DNA of 64,000 bases from MWBF01 sp040772005 (GTDB lineage: Bacteria > Chloroflexota > Anaerolineae > CG2-30-64-16), in contig JAXGYZ010000009.1 in NCBI GenBank assembly GCA_040772005.1, positions 186,001 through 250,000 of the forward strand. Direction: 5' to 3'. This document shows, in pieces, positions 17,723-26,254 of the stretch. A program made the translations under genes and the position numbers. Each line of letters opens with the position of its first letter. Position 1 is the stretch's first letter. The notes under the pieces were generated by a model. The model was not told where the DNA came from. It searched no databases and saw only the letters and a list, made by a program, of their open reading frames with translations.

Positions 17723-19036
17723 ATGCGAAAACCGATTTTGGTCTTAGCGGTCGTTGCGGGGGTGGTGGCGATGCTCAGCGGACTCGCTGCCGGCGGAGTG
17801 GTGCTGTTCGGCATCCTGGTCAGCAGCGACCTGGAAATGTTCGACCTGCTGACCGCCAGCCTCGGCTTTGCGGTCGCGGCGGCGGGCATCGGACTGGGCG
17901 CAGTGCTGGTGTGGCACGGCTGGCGCGCGCTGACGGGTCAACCGGGCGCGACCTTGATGCTGCCGCGGTGGGGGTGGTGGCTGGTGGCGTTCGCGCTGGT
18001 CCTGCTCGCCGGTCATCTGCTCATCTCGGCCCGGATCGATTTCTTTGTGCCCGCGCTGCATGTGCTCGCTGCACTGATTCCGCCGCTGCTCTACCTGGCT
18101 CTGGCAGCCGGCGCGGCGCGGCGGGGCGGCCGGTTGGTCACAGTCCGGGGTCTCCTGCCGCCAGAGCCCCGTTCTGAAATACTGGCACGGTCGGAGACCG
18201 GCCAGAGCGCGCTGGATGCGGCTCAGGACGCCCTGCTGGACCGGGAGGTGCGTCTGCCGCCCCCCGCTGCTCCCGCGCGCTCGACCTGGGGCAGCCTGGC
18301 CTGGGGCGGGCTGGGCGGCGTCGGGCTGGGCTTTTTCGCAGAGGCGCTGGCGCTGGTGTTCGTGGTCGTGGTCGCCTCCGTCATCCTCTCGGTCGCCCGG
18401 CCCGACCTGCTCGCCCAGTTGGAAGCATGGGCCACGGAGATGCAGCAGGGCGGCGGCGTGCCTGACCCCGCCTCGCTGGAGTGGCTGGCGTCACCGCTTG
18501 CAGTGCTCGGTATTCTGCTGTTCGCCAGCGTCTTCGTGCCGGTGGTCGAGGAACTGGCGAAGTCGCTTGCCGTGCCCATTGTTGGTGGGCTGGGGCGCAG
18601 GCTGACCCGGTTGGACGGCTTCCTGCTCGGCGTGGCTGCAGGCGCGGGCTTCGCAGTGAGCGAGGGGATGCTCAACGGCGCACTTGGCCTGGTCGAGCCG
18701 TCAGGCTGGGCCGGGACCATGCTCACGCGCGGGGGCGCCTCGGCCATGCATTGCCTGGCCTCCGGCCTGTTCGGGTTAGGCTGGCAGGCGGTCATCAGCG
18801 AGCGCCGGTTCATGCGGGGCGTGGGGCTGGCTGCGCTCAGCGTGGGGCTGCACGGGTTGTGGAATGCCGGGGCGGTTGCGGTCGGCGTGTCCGGGCTGGT
18901 GCCGCCGACGGTAGGGTTCGGCGCGTTGGGCCTGCGTGACGTTCAGGCCTTCTTCATCGGCGCGGCGTTGGTGGTGTTGTGGCTGCTGGCCGTGGTGACG
19001 CTGGCCTGGCTGCCCCGGCGTTTGACGGAGGAGTGA
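17723..19036 (+). CDS. PrsW family intramembrane metalloprotease-like protein
   Basis: A membrane protein of about 437 residues with roughly ten hydrophobic helices. The PrsW-type motifs are visible: VVEELAKS (paired Glu, near residue 274), FAVSEGMLNG (second Glu) and later His-containing helices (AMHCLASG and GLHGLWNAG). PrsW in B. subtilis cleaves an anti-sigma factor; the target here is unknown. ATG 17723 and in-frame GTG 17717 are both possible starts next to GAGGTG. It is followed at 4 bases by a lipoprotein gene, suggesting one operon. Confidence 0.8.
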   Translation: MRKPILVLAVVAGVVAMLSGLAAGGVVLFGILVSSDLEMFDLLTASLGFAVAAAGIGLGAVLVWHGWRALTGQPGATLMLPRWGWWLVAFALVLLAGHLLISARIDFFVPALHVLAALIPPLLYLALAAGAARRGGRLVTVRGLLPPEPRSEILARSETGQSALDAAQDALLDREVRLPPPAAPARSTWGSLAWGGLGGVGLGFFAEALALVFVVVVASVILSVARPDLLAQLEAWATEMQQGGGVPDPASLEWLASPLAVLGILLFASVFVPVVEELAKSLAVPIVGGLGRRLTRLDGFLLGVAAGAGFAVSEGMLNGALGLVEPSGWAGTMLTRGGASAMHCLASGLFGLGWQAVISERRFMRGVGLAALSVGLHGLWNAGAVAVGVSGLVPPTVGFGALGLRDVQAFFIGAALVVLWLLAVVTLAWLPRRLTEE

Positions 19037-19040
19037 GGAT

Positions 19041-19766
19041 ATGGCAAGGCACCTCTTTCTGGACCAGCGGTTTCATGAGACGCGGAGCATCCTGGGCGGA
19101 AGGACTTCGCTGCGCGACGCACGCAGTCGAAGGATGTGGCCCTTCGCCTTCGGCCTGGTTGTCTCGCTGCTCCTGGCAGGCTGTTCCGGCATGGGCGGCG
19201 GCACGCTGACGTACAACGGGCCGACCGAGCAGACCATCGCCATGAACGAGAGCATTCCCGGCGCCGACATCCGCTACATCGGCTACGGCGAGGACGGTGC
19301 AGTCGTGCTCATCGACGACATGCAGGCCGTCAAGAAGGTCGGGGATTCGCTGGACTGGAAGGGCACGCCGGTCAGCGGGGTCGATGTGACGATGGGTCAG
19401 CGGATCGTCGCGGCCAACGCGGACCGGCTGCAGACCATAGGCACGGTCCGGATCGAGATTGCGGGGGCGCAGCCGGAGCTCGCGCCCTACCCGGACAGCC
19501 CGGCCTATGAGTACAAGGCCGCCATCACCTACACCGTGCGCCGGGGCGACCGGATCCCGGGCACGCTGATCACCTATAAGGGCAAGACCGACAACGGGGC
19601 GGAGTTCGAGGGGGTCAGCGGCTATCCGTACCGCAAGCTCGGCGACTCGGTCACCTGGAGCGGCCGCCTCCGCAGCAATGCATATGTTGACATGACCCTG
19701 CGCGTGACGGTCTACACCGACGAATTCGTGACCCTCGTTGGGTTGGCCGACATCGGGCTGGTGTGA
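19041..19766 (+). CDS. Lipoprotein of unknown function
   Basis: A 241-residue protein with hydrophobic stretch FAFGLVVSLLLAGC, a clear lipobox, so the mature form would be lipid-anchored at the Cys near residue 48. The mature part is beta-rich and not recognised. GGAGGAG lies 7 bases before ATG 19041, so translation probably starts there. That puts a 32-residue Arg-rich leader, encoded by an interspersed repeat, before the hydrophobic segment. A later ATG at 19134 would give a normal-length signal but has no good ribosome site. Confidence 0.7.
   Translation: MARHLFLDQRFHETRSILGGRTSLRDARSRRMWPFAFGLVVSLLLAGCSGMGGGTLTYNGPTEQTIAMNESIPGADIRYIGYGEDGAVVLIDDMQAVKKVGDSLDWKGTPVSGVDVTMGQRIVAANADRLQTIGTVRIEIAGAQPELAPYPDSPAYEYKAAITYTVRRGDRIPGTLITYKGKTDNGAEFEGVSGYPYRKLGDSVTWSGRLRSNAYVDMTLRVTVYTDEFVTLVGLADIGLV
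19087..19136. repeat. GCAGTCGAAGGATG repeat unit inside a lipoprotein gene
   Basis: GCATCCTGGGCGGAAGG through CGCACGCAGTCGAAGGATG matches the unit at about 38694-38742 (GCATTCTGAGCGGAGGG through CGCACGCAGTCGAAGAACG). The intergenic repeat is thus part of coding sequence here. Confidence 0.65.
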
Positions 19767-19790
19767 GGCTTGCCGTGTAGGGCACGAATG

Positions 19791-19972
19791 AATAGAACGC
19801 TGATGACGCCGATGCGACTGATGAACACTGATCTTTTTAGATTTGGTTTCTGTCTCCGGCTCGGTTGTGCAACCTACGGTTGCTGAGACCGCCAGAGCGA
19901 AATCTTTATTACAAATCAGCGTAAATCAGGGCCAAGCGGAGCTTGGCACATCAGCGTCATCAGCGTTCTATT
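19791..19972. repeat. AATAG-family palindromic element, copy 2
   Basis: Starts AATAGAACGCTGATGACG and ends CGTCATCAGCGTTCTATT. It has a long core (GGCTCGGTTGTGCAACC... GAGACCGCCAGAGCG) and a small internal hairpin CCAAGC/GCTTGG next to the right end. The core recurs in inverted orientation in copy 3. It fills the gap between the lipoprotein gene and ppc. Confidence 0.9.
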
Positions 19973-19994
19973 CTTCCCTGCCCTCAGCAGACCC

Positions 19995-22856
19995 TCACCC
20001 CGTTGCACGCAGCCCGGCGGCGACGCCGTTGACGCTCAATAGCACGCTCTCGCGCAGGGCCTCGGCTTCCATCCCCGTGGCCTCGCGCCAGCGGCGCAGC
20101 AGCGCGACCTGGATATAGTTCATGGGATCAATATAGGGGTTCCGCAACTGGATCGACCGTTGCAGCCACGTCTCGTTGTCCAGCAGGTCGTGCTGTCCCG
20201 TGGCCCGCAGCAGCGCGGCCTCGGTCCGCCGGTATTCCGCCAGGATGACGGGGAAGACGGCCGCGCGGGTCTCCTCATCTGCCAGCCCGGCATAAACCTC
20301 GGCGATCGTCATGTCCGCCTGGCGCATGGACACCTGTGCATTGTCGATCAGCACGTGAAAGAACGGCCATTCACGATACATCGCGCTGAGCGCCTGCCAG
20401 CGGGCCGCATCCTCGCCCGCCCAGCCGGCCAACGCGGAGCCCAGCCCATACCAGCCGGGCAGGCCCGCGCGACTCTGCGCCCAGGCGAACACCCACGGGA
20501 TCGCGCGCAGGTCGCTGATGCGCTGGGTGGCCTTGCGCCGGGCCGGCCGGCTGCCGATGTTCAGCCGGCCGATCGCATCGATGGGCGTGCCATCCTGGAA
20601 GTAACGCAGCAGCTCGGGCGTGTCATGCACGAGCTTCCGGTAGGCCGCATGTCCCTGCTCGGCCAGCGCCTGCATGACCGCGTTCCACTCCCCCTGATTC
20701 TCACTTGAAGTCGAGGCTTCAGCCGGATGCGGGCCCCGTGTGTGACCCTGCGCCTCCGCATTTGCTGCCAGTGGAACGCTGCGCAGCAGTACGGCGTGGA
20801 TGATTTGCTCCAGGTGGCGGCGGGCCAACTCGCTGTTGGCGTAACGGTTGGTGATGGACTCGCCCTGCTCCGTCATGCGAATGCGGCCAGACACCGATTC
20901 GGGCGGCTGTGCCAGGATCGCGCGGTTGGTCGGCCCGCCGCCGCGGCCGATGGTGCCCCCGCGGCCGTGAAACAGCGTCAGCCGGATATCGTGGCGACGA
21001 CAGACCGCGGGGAGCGCCTGCTGGGCCTGGCGCAGTTCCCAGTTGGCAGTGATGTAGCCCGCATCCTTGTTGGAGTCGCTGTAACCCAGCATGATTTGCT
21101 GGCTATAGCCCCGCCGCGCCAGGTGCTCCCGGTAGGCCGGGTTGGTGAACAGGCTCTCCATGATGCCGGGCGCGGCCTGTAGATCGGCGCGCGTTTCGAA
21201 CAGCGGCGCGATGTCCAGCCGGTCGGCAATGCCCGCGTCGCGCGCCATCAGCAGAACGCCGAGCACATCGCTCGCGCCGGTCGTCATGCTGATGATGTAA
21301 TGCTGGATGGCATCCGCGCCGATGCGCTCGTGTGCCCGGTGGACAAGGCGGAACAACTCGAGGGTCTCGTTCGTATCCTCGCTGAAGTCGAGCCGCGCGG
21401 GGCTGAGCGGCCGGCCCGCCCGGAGCTCCGCGGTCAGCAGCCGTACCTTCTCCGCCTCGGGCAGCGCAGCATAGTCCTCCGCCAACTGATAACGTGCGAA
21501 AACTTCGCTCAACGCAGCCACCAGCCGCTCGGCATGTTGGCGCAGGTCGAGCGTCGCCAGGTGGAAGCCGAAAATCTCGGCCTGCTGCACCAGGACCGCC
21601 AGCCGGCCGTCCGCCAGCCGCGCGCCGTGATGCCGGCGCAGGCTGTCCTGCATGAGGCGCAGGTCCGCGATGAACTCGCCGGCATGGCGGTAAGTACCGG
21701 GACGGTGGACATGGTCTGCGCGCCAGGGCCGGCGGTTCGCCTCCGCGGTTGCGGTCAGCTTGCGGTAGATGTAGGCCATCTTGTGCCGGTAGGGCTGCAT
21801 CGGGTAGCGCGCGGCGATGCCTCCCGCATCATCCGGAAACAGCTTCGCGTCCGCGTTGATGCTGGCCTCGAGCTCCGGGGTGATGCCGTAGCGCGCGGAC
21901 GAGCTGAGATGGCCATGCATGTTGTCGATCGCGCGCTGGTACAGGCGCAGGACGAGCGATTTGTGCTCCCGCAGCGCGTCCTCCGTGGTCGTGACGGTCA
22001 CGAAGGGGTTGCCGTCGCGGTCACCGCCGATCCAGCTCCCGAACCGCAGGAAGGCGGGGATGGTGAACGCGTGGCCCGGATACGACGCGGCAAGCGCGCC
22101 GCGCAGGCTGCGATAGAGCAGCGGGGCCAGGTCGAACAACACCTGGTCGAAGTAATAAAGCCCGTTGCGCACCTCGTCCACCACGCTCGGCTGGCGCAGC
22201 CGCGTCTCGTCCGCCTGCCAGAGGGAGACAATCTCCTCGCGCAGCGCCTCGAGGGTGCGCTGCTCCTCCTCGGCGGTCAGCGTGTGGAAGTCCATTTCGT
22301 GCAGGAGATGGGCGATGTGCTGGTGTTTGGTCAGGATCGTACGGCGCTTGGCCTCGGTCGGGTGCGCGGTGAAGACGGGCTGGACGTAGAGGTTGTCGAG
22401 GAGCGCCTGCATCGCGTCCGCAGTCACGCCGGAGGCGGCGAGCTGCTGGACCGCGGCGGCGATGCTCTCGGCGGGCGCAGTGCCGTCCTGGTGCGCGCGG
22501 CGGCCCCGCGCGTGGAGCACGCGCACCCGTTCCTCTTCTTCCGCCAGGTTGACAAGTTGGAAGTATGATGCGAACGCCTTGAGGACCCCGCGTGCCTCGG
22601 TCAATGACAGGCGGTGGGTCAGCGCCAGGAGCTGGTCTAAGGCCTCAGGGTGCAGCTCCGCCTCACGCTGAGGCCCCTCACGCTGAGGCCCCTCACGCTG
22701 AGGCCCCTCGCCTTCCCCCCGACTGGCCTTTGCCAGGCTGCGCACAGCTTCGACCTGCTCGAAGAGCGCCCGGCCTTCCTGTTCGATGATGGTTTCGCCG
22801 AGCAAATCTCCGAGCAGGTGGATGTGCTCGCGCAGGCGTTCCTGGGGTTCGGGCAT
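19995..22856 (-). CDS. ppc: Phosphoenolpyruvate carboxylase
   Basis: A 953-residue enzyme that makes oxaloacetate from PEP and bicarbonate. Active-site blocks are present: FTAHPTEAKRRT (catalytic His), GGDRDGNPFVT, GYSDSNKDAGY, FHGRGGTIGRGGGP and MTEQGE. It is about 70 residues longer than E. coli PPC. Part of the excess is two low-complexity inserts: GPQRE repeats near residues 49-64 and an insert near 697-722 that carries an interspersed-repeat core. The C-terminus ends GVAAGLRATG, a variant of the usual terminal Gly. Confidence 0.95.
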   Translation of the reverse strand: MPEPQERLREHIHLLGDLLGETIIEQEGRALFEQVEAVRSLAKASRGEGEGPQREGPQREGPQREAELHPEALDQLLALTHRLSLTEARGVLKAFASYFQLVNLAEEEERVRVLHARGRRAHQDGTAPAESIAAAVQQLAASGVTADAMQALLDNLYVQPVFTAHPTEAKRRTILTKHQHIAHLLHEMDFHTLTAEEEQRTLEALREEIVSLWQADETRLRQPSVVDEVRNGLYYFDQVLFDLAPLLYRSLRGALAASYPGHAFTIPAFLRFGSWIGGDRDGNPFVTVTTTEDALREHKSLVLRLYQRAIDNMHGHLSSSARYGITPELEASINADAKLFPDDAGGIAARYPMQPYRHKMAYIYRKLTATAEANRRPWRADHVHRPGTYRHAGEFIADLRLMQDSLRRHHGARLADGRLAVLVQQAEIFGFHLATLDLRQHAERLVAALSEVFARYQLAEDYAALPEAEKVRLLTAELRAGRPLSPARLDFSEDTNETLELFRLVHRAHERIGADAIQHYIISMTTGASDVLGVLLMARDAGIADRLDIAPLFETRADLQAAPGIMESLFTNPAYREHLARRGYSQQIMLGYSDSNKDAGYITANWELRQAQQALPAVCRRHDIRLTLFHGRGGTIGRGGGPTNRAILAQPPESVSGRIRMTEQGESITNRYANSELARRHLEQIIHAVLLRSVPLAANAEAQGHTRGPHPAEASTSSENQGEWNAVMQALAEQGHAAYRKLVHDTPELLRYFQDGTPIDAIGRLNIGSRPARRKATQRISDLRAIPWVFAWAQSRAGLPGWYGLGSALAGWAGEDAARWQALSAMYREWPFFHVLIDNAQVSMRQADMTIAEVYAGLADEETRAAVFPVILAEYRRTEAALLRATGQHDLLDNETWLQRSIQLRNPYIDPMNYIQVALLRRWREATGMEAEALRESVLLSVNGVAAGLRATG
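20710..20726. repeat. Interspersed repeat core inside ppc
   Basis: GTCGAGGCTTCAGCCGG is identical to 7681-7697 inside cydDC. On the ppc strand it encodes PAEAST within a low-complexity insert. Confidence 0.75.
22664..22709. repeat. 15-base tandem repeat inside ppc
   Basis: Three in-frame copies of a 15-base unit (CTGAGGCCCCTCACG) encode GPQRE repeats in the N-terminal region of PEP carboxylase. Confidence 0.85.
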
Positions 22857-22865
22857 GATGTAAGG

Positions 22866-24104
22866 TTACCTCAGTTCCGACAGGTCAGCTTCCTGGCGTG
22901 CCTGGTCCAGCTCGACCCGCTTGCCGGCCAGATTGAAGCCCGGGATCTCGATGGTCAGCGCGCCGGTGGCCTGGATGACGAGCAGGCTGAACGCACCGAG
23001 GACTTCCTCGGTAGTGAAGTTGCAGTGCCCGTAGCGGTTGACCGGAATCTGCAGGACGCCGGTCACGCCGTTGGCGAGCAGCTTCTGGCGGTAGAGCTTC
23101 TGGTGCCAGTACGGGATGATCTCATCACCGGTGGTGTGCAGCGTGACCAGCGGCCGGGTGACCTGGCCGGTCGTGTTGTACGGTGGGATGCTCCCGAGCG
23201 CGGAGGGATCCGCCGCGTACCGGCTGACGCCCGCATTCAGCGCGGCGTCGTTGAGCGATCCGCGGTAGACGCGCGTCAGGTTATCGAACGGGTTGCCGTT
23301 GAGCTGCGCCTGGCCGTCCTCGGTCGCGAAGACGTTATACCAGAGCAGGCCGAGCGTCGTCTGGCCGGTCGTGTTCAACAGATCGCGGCGGTCGACCGCC
23401 GCGCCCGACGTGCGGATCAATTGCGCGGCAGCAGCCGGATTGGCGGCAAGCGCCTGGGCCACGACCGCCGAGTAGTAGCCATCCCAGCCGGCAATCAGCT
23501 CGGGCGGGATGTCGATGGTGTTGCCCGGCAGCACGCCCGGGAAGAAGTAATCGAACAGCGTGCGGAAATCGCCCCAGTAGTCGATCTGCTTGCGGAAGTC
23601 ACCGACCGGGCCGCAGAGCGAGAGGCCGCCCGTGTAGAGCTCCGGGTTACGCTCGATAGACAGGGCGGTGATGATGCCGCCCTCAGATGGGCCGACGATG
23701 TACGTATGCTGCGGCGTCAGCCCGGTCACAGCGGGGAAGGAGGCAGTCAGATTGGCAATATCCTGGACGCCTTCGAGGAACGCCAGCCCGTTGCGGCGGT
23801 AGCTCGTGGTGGCAAAGGCATAGCCAAGCTGCTGGACGACAGCAGGCAGATACCCACCGTCAGGCATAGTGAGGTTGTAGAAGTCGAGCGGCGCGTTGAA
23901 CGCGACGTAACCGTGGCCGTAGACGACGAGATCGCCGTTCCAGCCGGAGGTCGGGACGCAGTAGAGGGTGCGCGCGCCATCGATCGGCGCCCCTTCGATG
24001 CACGGTCCGGGGACCGGCAGCGCGTCTGCCCGCGCGGGCGATGCGATGAGCGTTCCGCTGGCAATGACCGTCAACAACAGGACGATGCGCAGAAACTTGC
24101 TCAC
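22866..24104 (-). CDS. Secreted alpha/beta hydrolase
   Basis: A 412-residue protein with signal peptide (LRIVLLLTVIASGTLIASPARA). The nucleophile elbow is GPSEGG, followed by a probable acid in TTGDEIIPYWH and the catalytic His in YGHCNF, the order expected of alpha/beta hydrolases. The substrate is unknown. I start at GTG 24104 because AAAGGAGG lies upstream; a longer frame has no such site. Its stop lies 9 bases before the ppc start on the same strand, so both may be on one transcript. Confidence 0.8.
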   Translation of the reverse strand: MSKFLRIVLLLTVIASGTLIASPARADALPVPGPCIEGAPIDGARTLYCVPTSGWNGDLVVYGHGYVAFNAPLDFYNLTMPDGGYLPAVVQQLGYAFATTSYRRNGLAFLEGVQDIANLTASFPAVTGLTPQHTYIVGPSEGGIITALSIERNPELYTGGLSLCGPVGDFRKQIDYWGDFRTLFDYFFPGVLPGNTIDIPPELIAGWDGYYSAVVAQALAANPAAAAQLIRTSGAAVDRRDLLNTTGQTTLGLLWYNVFATEDGQAQLNGNPFDNLTRVYRGSLNDAALNAGVSRYAADPSALGSIPPYNTTGQVTRPLVTLHTTGDEIIPYWHQKLYRQKLLANGVTGVLQIPVNRYGHCNFTTEEVLGAFSLLVIQATGALTIEIPGFNLAGKRVELDQARQEADLSELR

Positions 24105-24180
24105 GGTGTCCTCCTTTGGAAAGAGTGACTGAGACACTGCGTTGATTCTAGCATCTGCACACCGGCGCGTCAATCAGGGC

Positions 24181-24337
24181 GGTTTCATAGTGCGCCAGGT
24201 GAACCCGCCTGGCAACTGAAGTTGCGGCTACCCTTGCGAAGTCTGCCTACGCAGACTGGAACTAACCGGCGTAGGCCGGTTTCGTAGGGGTAGCCGCAGT
24301 TTCAACTGCCAGGTGGAAGGCCCGATTGCAACATGAC
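24181..24337. repeat. GGCAACTGAAGTTGCGGCTACC element, copy 1
   Basis: A 157-base element with internal inverted arms (CCTGGCAACTGAAGTTGCGGCTACC versus GGTAGCCGCAGTTTCAACTGCCAGG) and two small sub-hairpins. Its reverse complement aligns end to end with 35521-35679. It occupies most of the 24105-24441 gene-free gap. Confidence 0.88.
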
Positions 24338-24441
24338 TTCGCCCGGCGCGTCAATAGCCTCAAGTTGAGTAAAAAACGATTTGGCAGTATCATCACGCGG
24401 TTTGGCCGGCCAAAATAACATCACCTGGATTGGAGCATCGC

Positions 24442-26196
24442 GTGACTCCCCAACCCATTCGCATTCCCGATACCATGCTGACGTGGCCCCTGTACGGCGC
24501 GGGGCTGGAGAACCTGGGCCGCAACGGCCGGCCGGAGACCTGGCGGGTGCCGCACCCCGCGCCCGACCAGATCCTCGTCCGTTCCGATGCCGTGGGGCTG
24601 TGCTACTCCGACGTCAAGATCCTGCGCCAGGGCGGCAGCCATCCCCGGCTGTACGGCCGCAACCTGGCGGAGCGGCCCATCGTGCAGGGGCACGAGGTCG
24701 CACTGACCGTGGTCGAGGTGGGGGAGGCATGGCGCGACACCTTCGTGCCGGGCCAGCGGTTTGCGATGCAGGCAGACATCTACTACCGCGGCCGCAACCT
24801 GGCGTACGGCTATGTGTTTCATGGCGGGCTGTCGCAGTACAACCTGCTCGGCCCTGCCGCGCTGGACGGCGACGAGGGGTGCTACGCGATTCCGGTTCCC
24901 GGCGACATGGGGTATGCGGAGGTGGCGCTGACGGAGCCGTGGGCGTGCGTCGTGGCCGCCTTCGTCCCGCGGCGGCGGCTGCACATCAAGAAAGACGGTG
25001 TGACCTGGATCGTCGGGCGGCCGGGATTGGCCGGAGAGTACACGCTCGGCAGTGCGCTGGACCACGGCCTGCCCCATCGGGTCGTGGCTACCGATGTGCC
25101 GGACAGCCTCCTTGCGCAGATTGCCTGGCCGGAGGTCACCCGCCGCGACGGGGTTGCGCCGGAGGATTACGCGGCGCTGGCGCAGGAGCTGGCGTCGGGC
25201 GGGTTCGATGACATCATCGTCCTGGATCCCACGCCGGAGGTCCTCGACCGGCTGCCCGCAGTCATCGCGAGCAGCGGACTGGTCAACCTCGTGGGCGAGC
25301 GGCCGTTGGGCCGGCCCGTGGCCGTAGACGTGGGCCGCGTGCACTATGACGCAGTGGTGTACGTCGGGACGCGCGGGCCGGACCTCAGCGCCGCGTATGG
25401 CAGCGGCGCCGTCGCAGGCGGCGCATTGCGTAACCGGACGGAGGTCGTGCCCGGCGGGGTCGCGTGGATCGTCGGCGGGGGCGGGCCGATGGGCCGGATG
25501 CACCTGCAGCGACTGCTCGAAATGCCCCAGGGTCCCCGACGCATCATCGTGTCGGAGACCAACCTGCTGCGCAACCCGGAGCTGGTCGCGGACTTCGGCC
25601 CACTGGCCGAGCGCCGCGGCATCGAGCTGAAGGTCGTCAACCCCAAGCTGATGACGCCGGAGGAACACGAGGCTGTGCTGGCCACCGCGCACGCGGGGCG
25701 CGGCTTCGACGATGTCGTGGTCGTCGTCGCCAACGTGGCCGCAGTGGAGAGCGCCGCGCGGCACCTTGCGCCCCACGGGCTGCTCGTCGTGTTCGGCGGG
25801 CTCGCACGCGGCACGGTCGCACAGCTCGACCTCTCGAACGTCTATCTCGGCGGCATGCAGATGACCGGTTCTGCCGGCTCGACAATCCACGACCAGGCCG
25901 CGGTGCTGGAGCGCGTGGCTGCGGGCCATCTCTCGACGGCCAGCGCGGTCGCGGCCATCGGCGGGCTGGACGCGGCGCGCGACGGGATGCAGGGGCTGAT
26001 GGACGGCCGGTTCCCCGGCAAGATGGTCATCTATCCCCAGGTCGCTGCCTTCCCGCTGACCGCGCTGGCCGCCCTGAAGGGGATCGCGCCCGCGGTGTAT
26101 GACCTGCTCGACAGCCAGGGCCAGTGGACGCGCGCCGCGGAGGCCGAGTTCTTGCGGCGGTACGCGGGGGATGTGTACGGGACGAGTAAAGAGTAA
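24442..26196 (+). CDS. Zinc-type medium-chain dehydrogenase with duplicated Rossmann region
   Basis: A 584-residue protein. The N-terminal part has MDR features: GLCYSDVK (catalytic zinc Cys) and GHEVALTVVEVG. It lacks the four-Cys structural zinc lobe. Two Rossmann-like segments follow, one from about residue 190 (GVTWIVGRPGLAGEYTLG) and one from about 345 (GVAWIVGGGGPMGRMHLQ), where typical family members have one. It resembles L-sorbose-1-phosphate reductases, and the next gene is a mannitol-1-phosphate dehydrogenase homologue, so polyol-phosphate metabolism is likely. Start GTG 24442 follows TTGGAG; TTG 24430 is an alternative. Confidence 0.75.
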   Translation: MTPQPIRIPDTMLTWPLYGAGLENLGRNGRPETWRVPHPAPDQILVRSDAVGLCYSDVKILRQGGSHPRLYGRNLAERPIVQGHEVALTVVEVGEAWRDTFVPGQRFAMQADIYYRGRNLAYGYVFHGGLSQYNLLGPAALDGDEGCYAIPVPGDMGYAEVALTEPWACVVAAFVPRRRLHIKKDGVTWIVGRPGLAGEYTLGSALDHGLPHRVVATDVPDSLLAQIAWPEVTRRDGVAPEDYAALAQELASGGFDDIIVLDPTPEVLDRLPAVIASSGLVNLVGERPLGRPVAVDVGRVHYDAVVYVGTRGPDLSAAYGSGAVAGGALRNRTEVVPGGVAWIVGGGGPMGRMHLQRLLEMPQGPRRIIVSETNLLRNPELVADFGPLAERRGIELKVVNPKLMTPEEHEAVLATAHAGRGFDDVVVVVANVAAVESAARHLAPHGLLVVFGGLARGTVAQLDLSNVYLGGMQMTGSAGSTIHDQAAVLERVAAGHLSTASAVAAIGGLDAARDGMQGLMDGRFPGKMVIYPQVAAFPLTALAALKGIAPAVYDLLDSQGQWTRAAEAEFLRRYAGDVYGTSKE

Positions 26197-26254
26197 TAAG
26201 TAACCAGTTCCTCTCGCGTTGCGCGGAGGGAGTGAACGGGTGAGCGGACAACTG

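Noticed and set aside
22650..24128. Long plus-strand frame opposite the secreted hydrolase
   Set aside because: No homology is visible and it lacks the features of a real protein; the minus-strand gene has a signal peptide and a catalytic triad.
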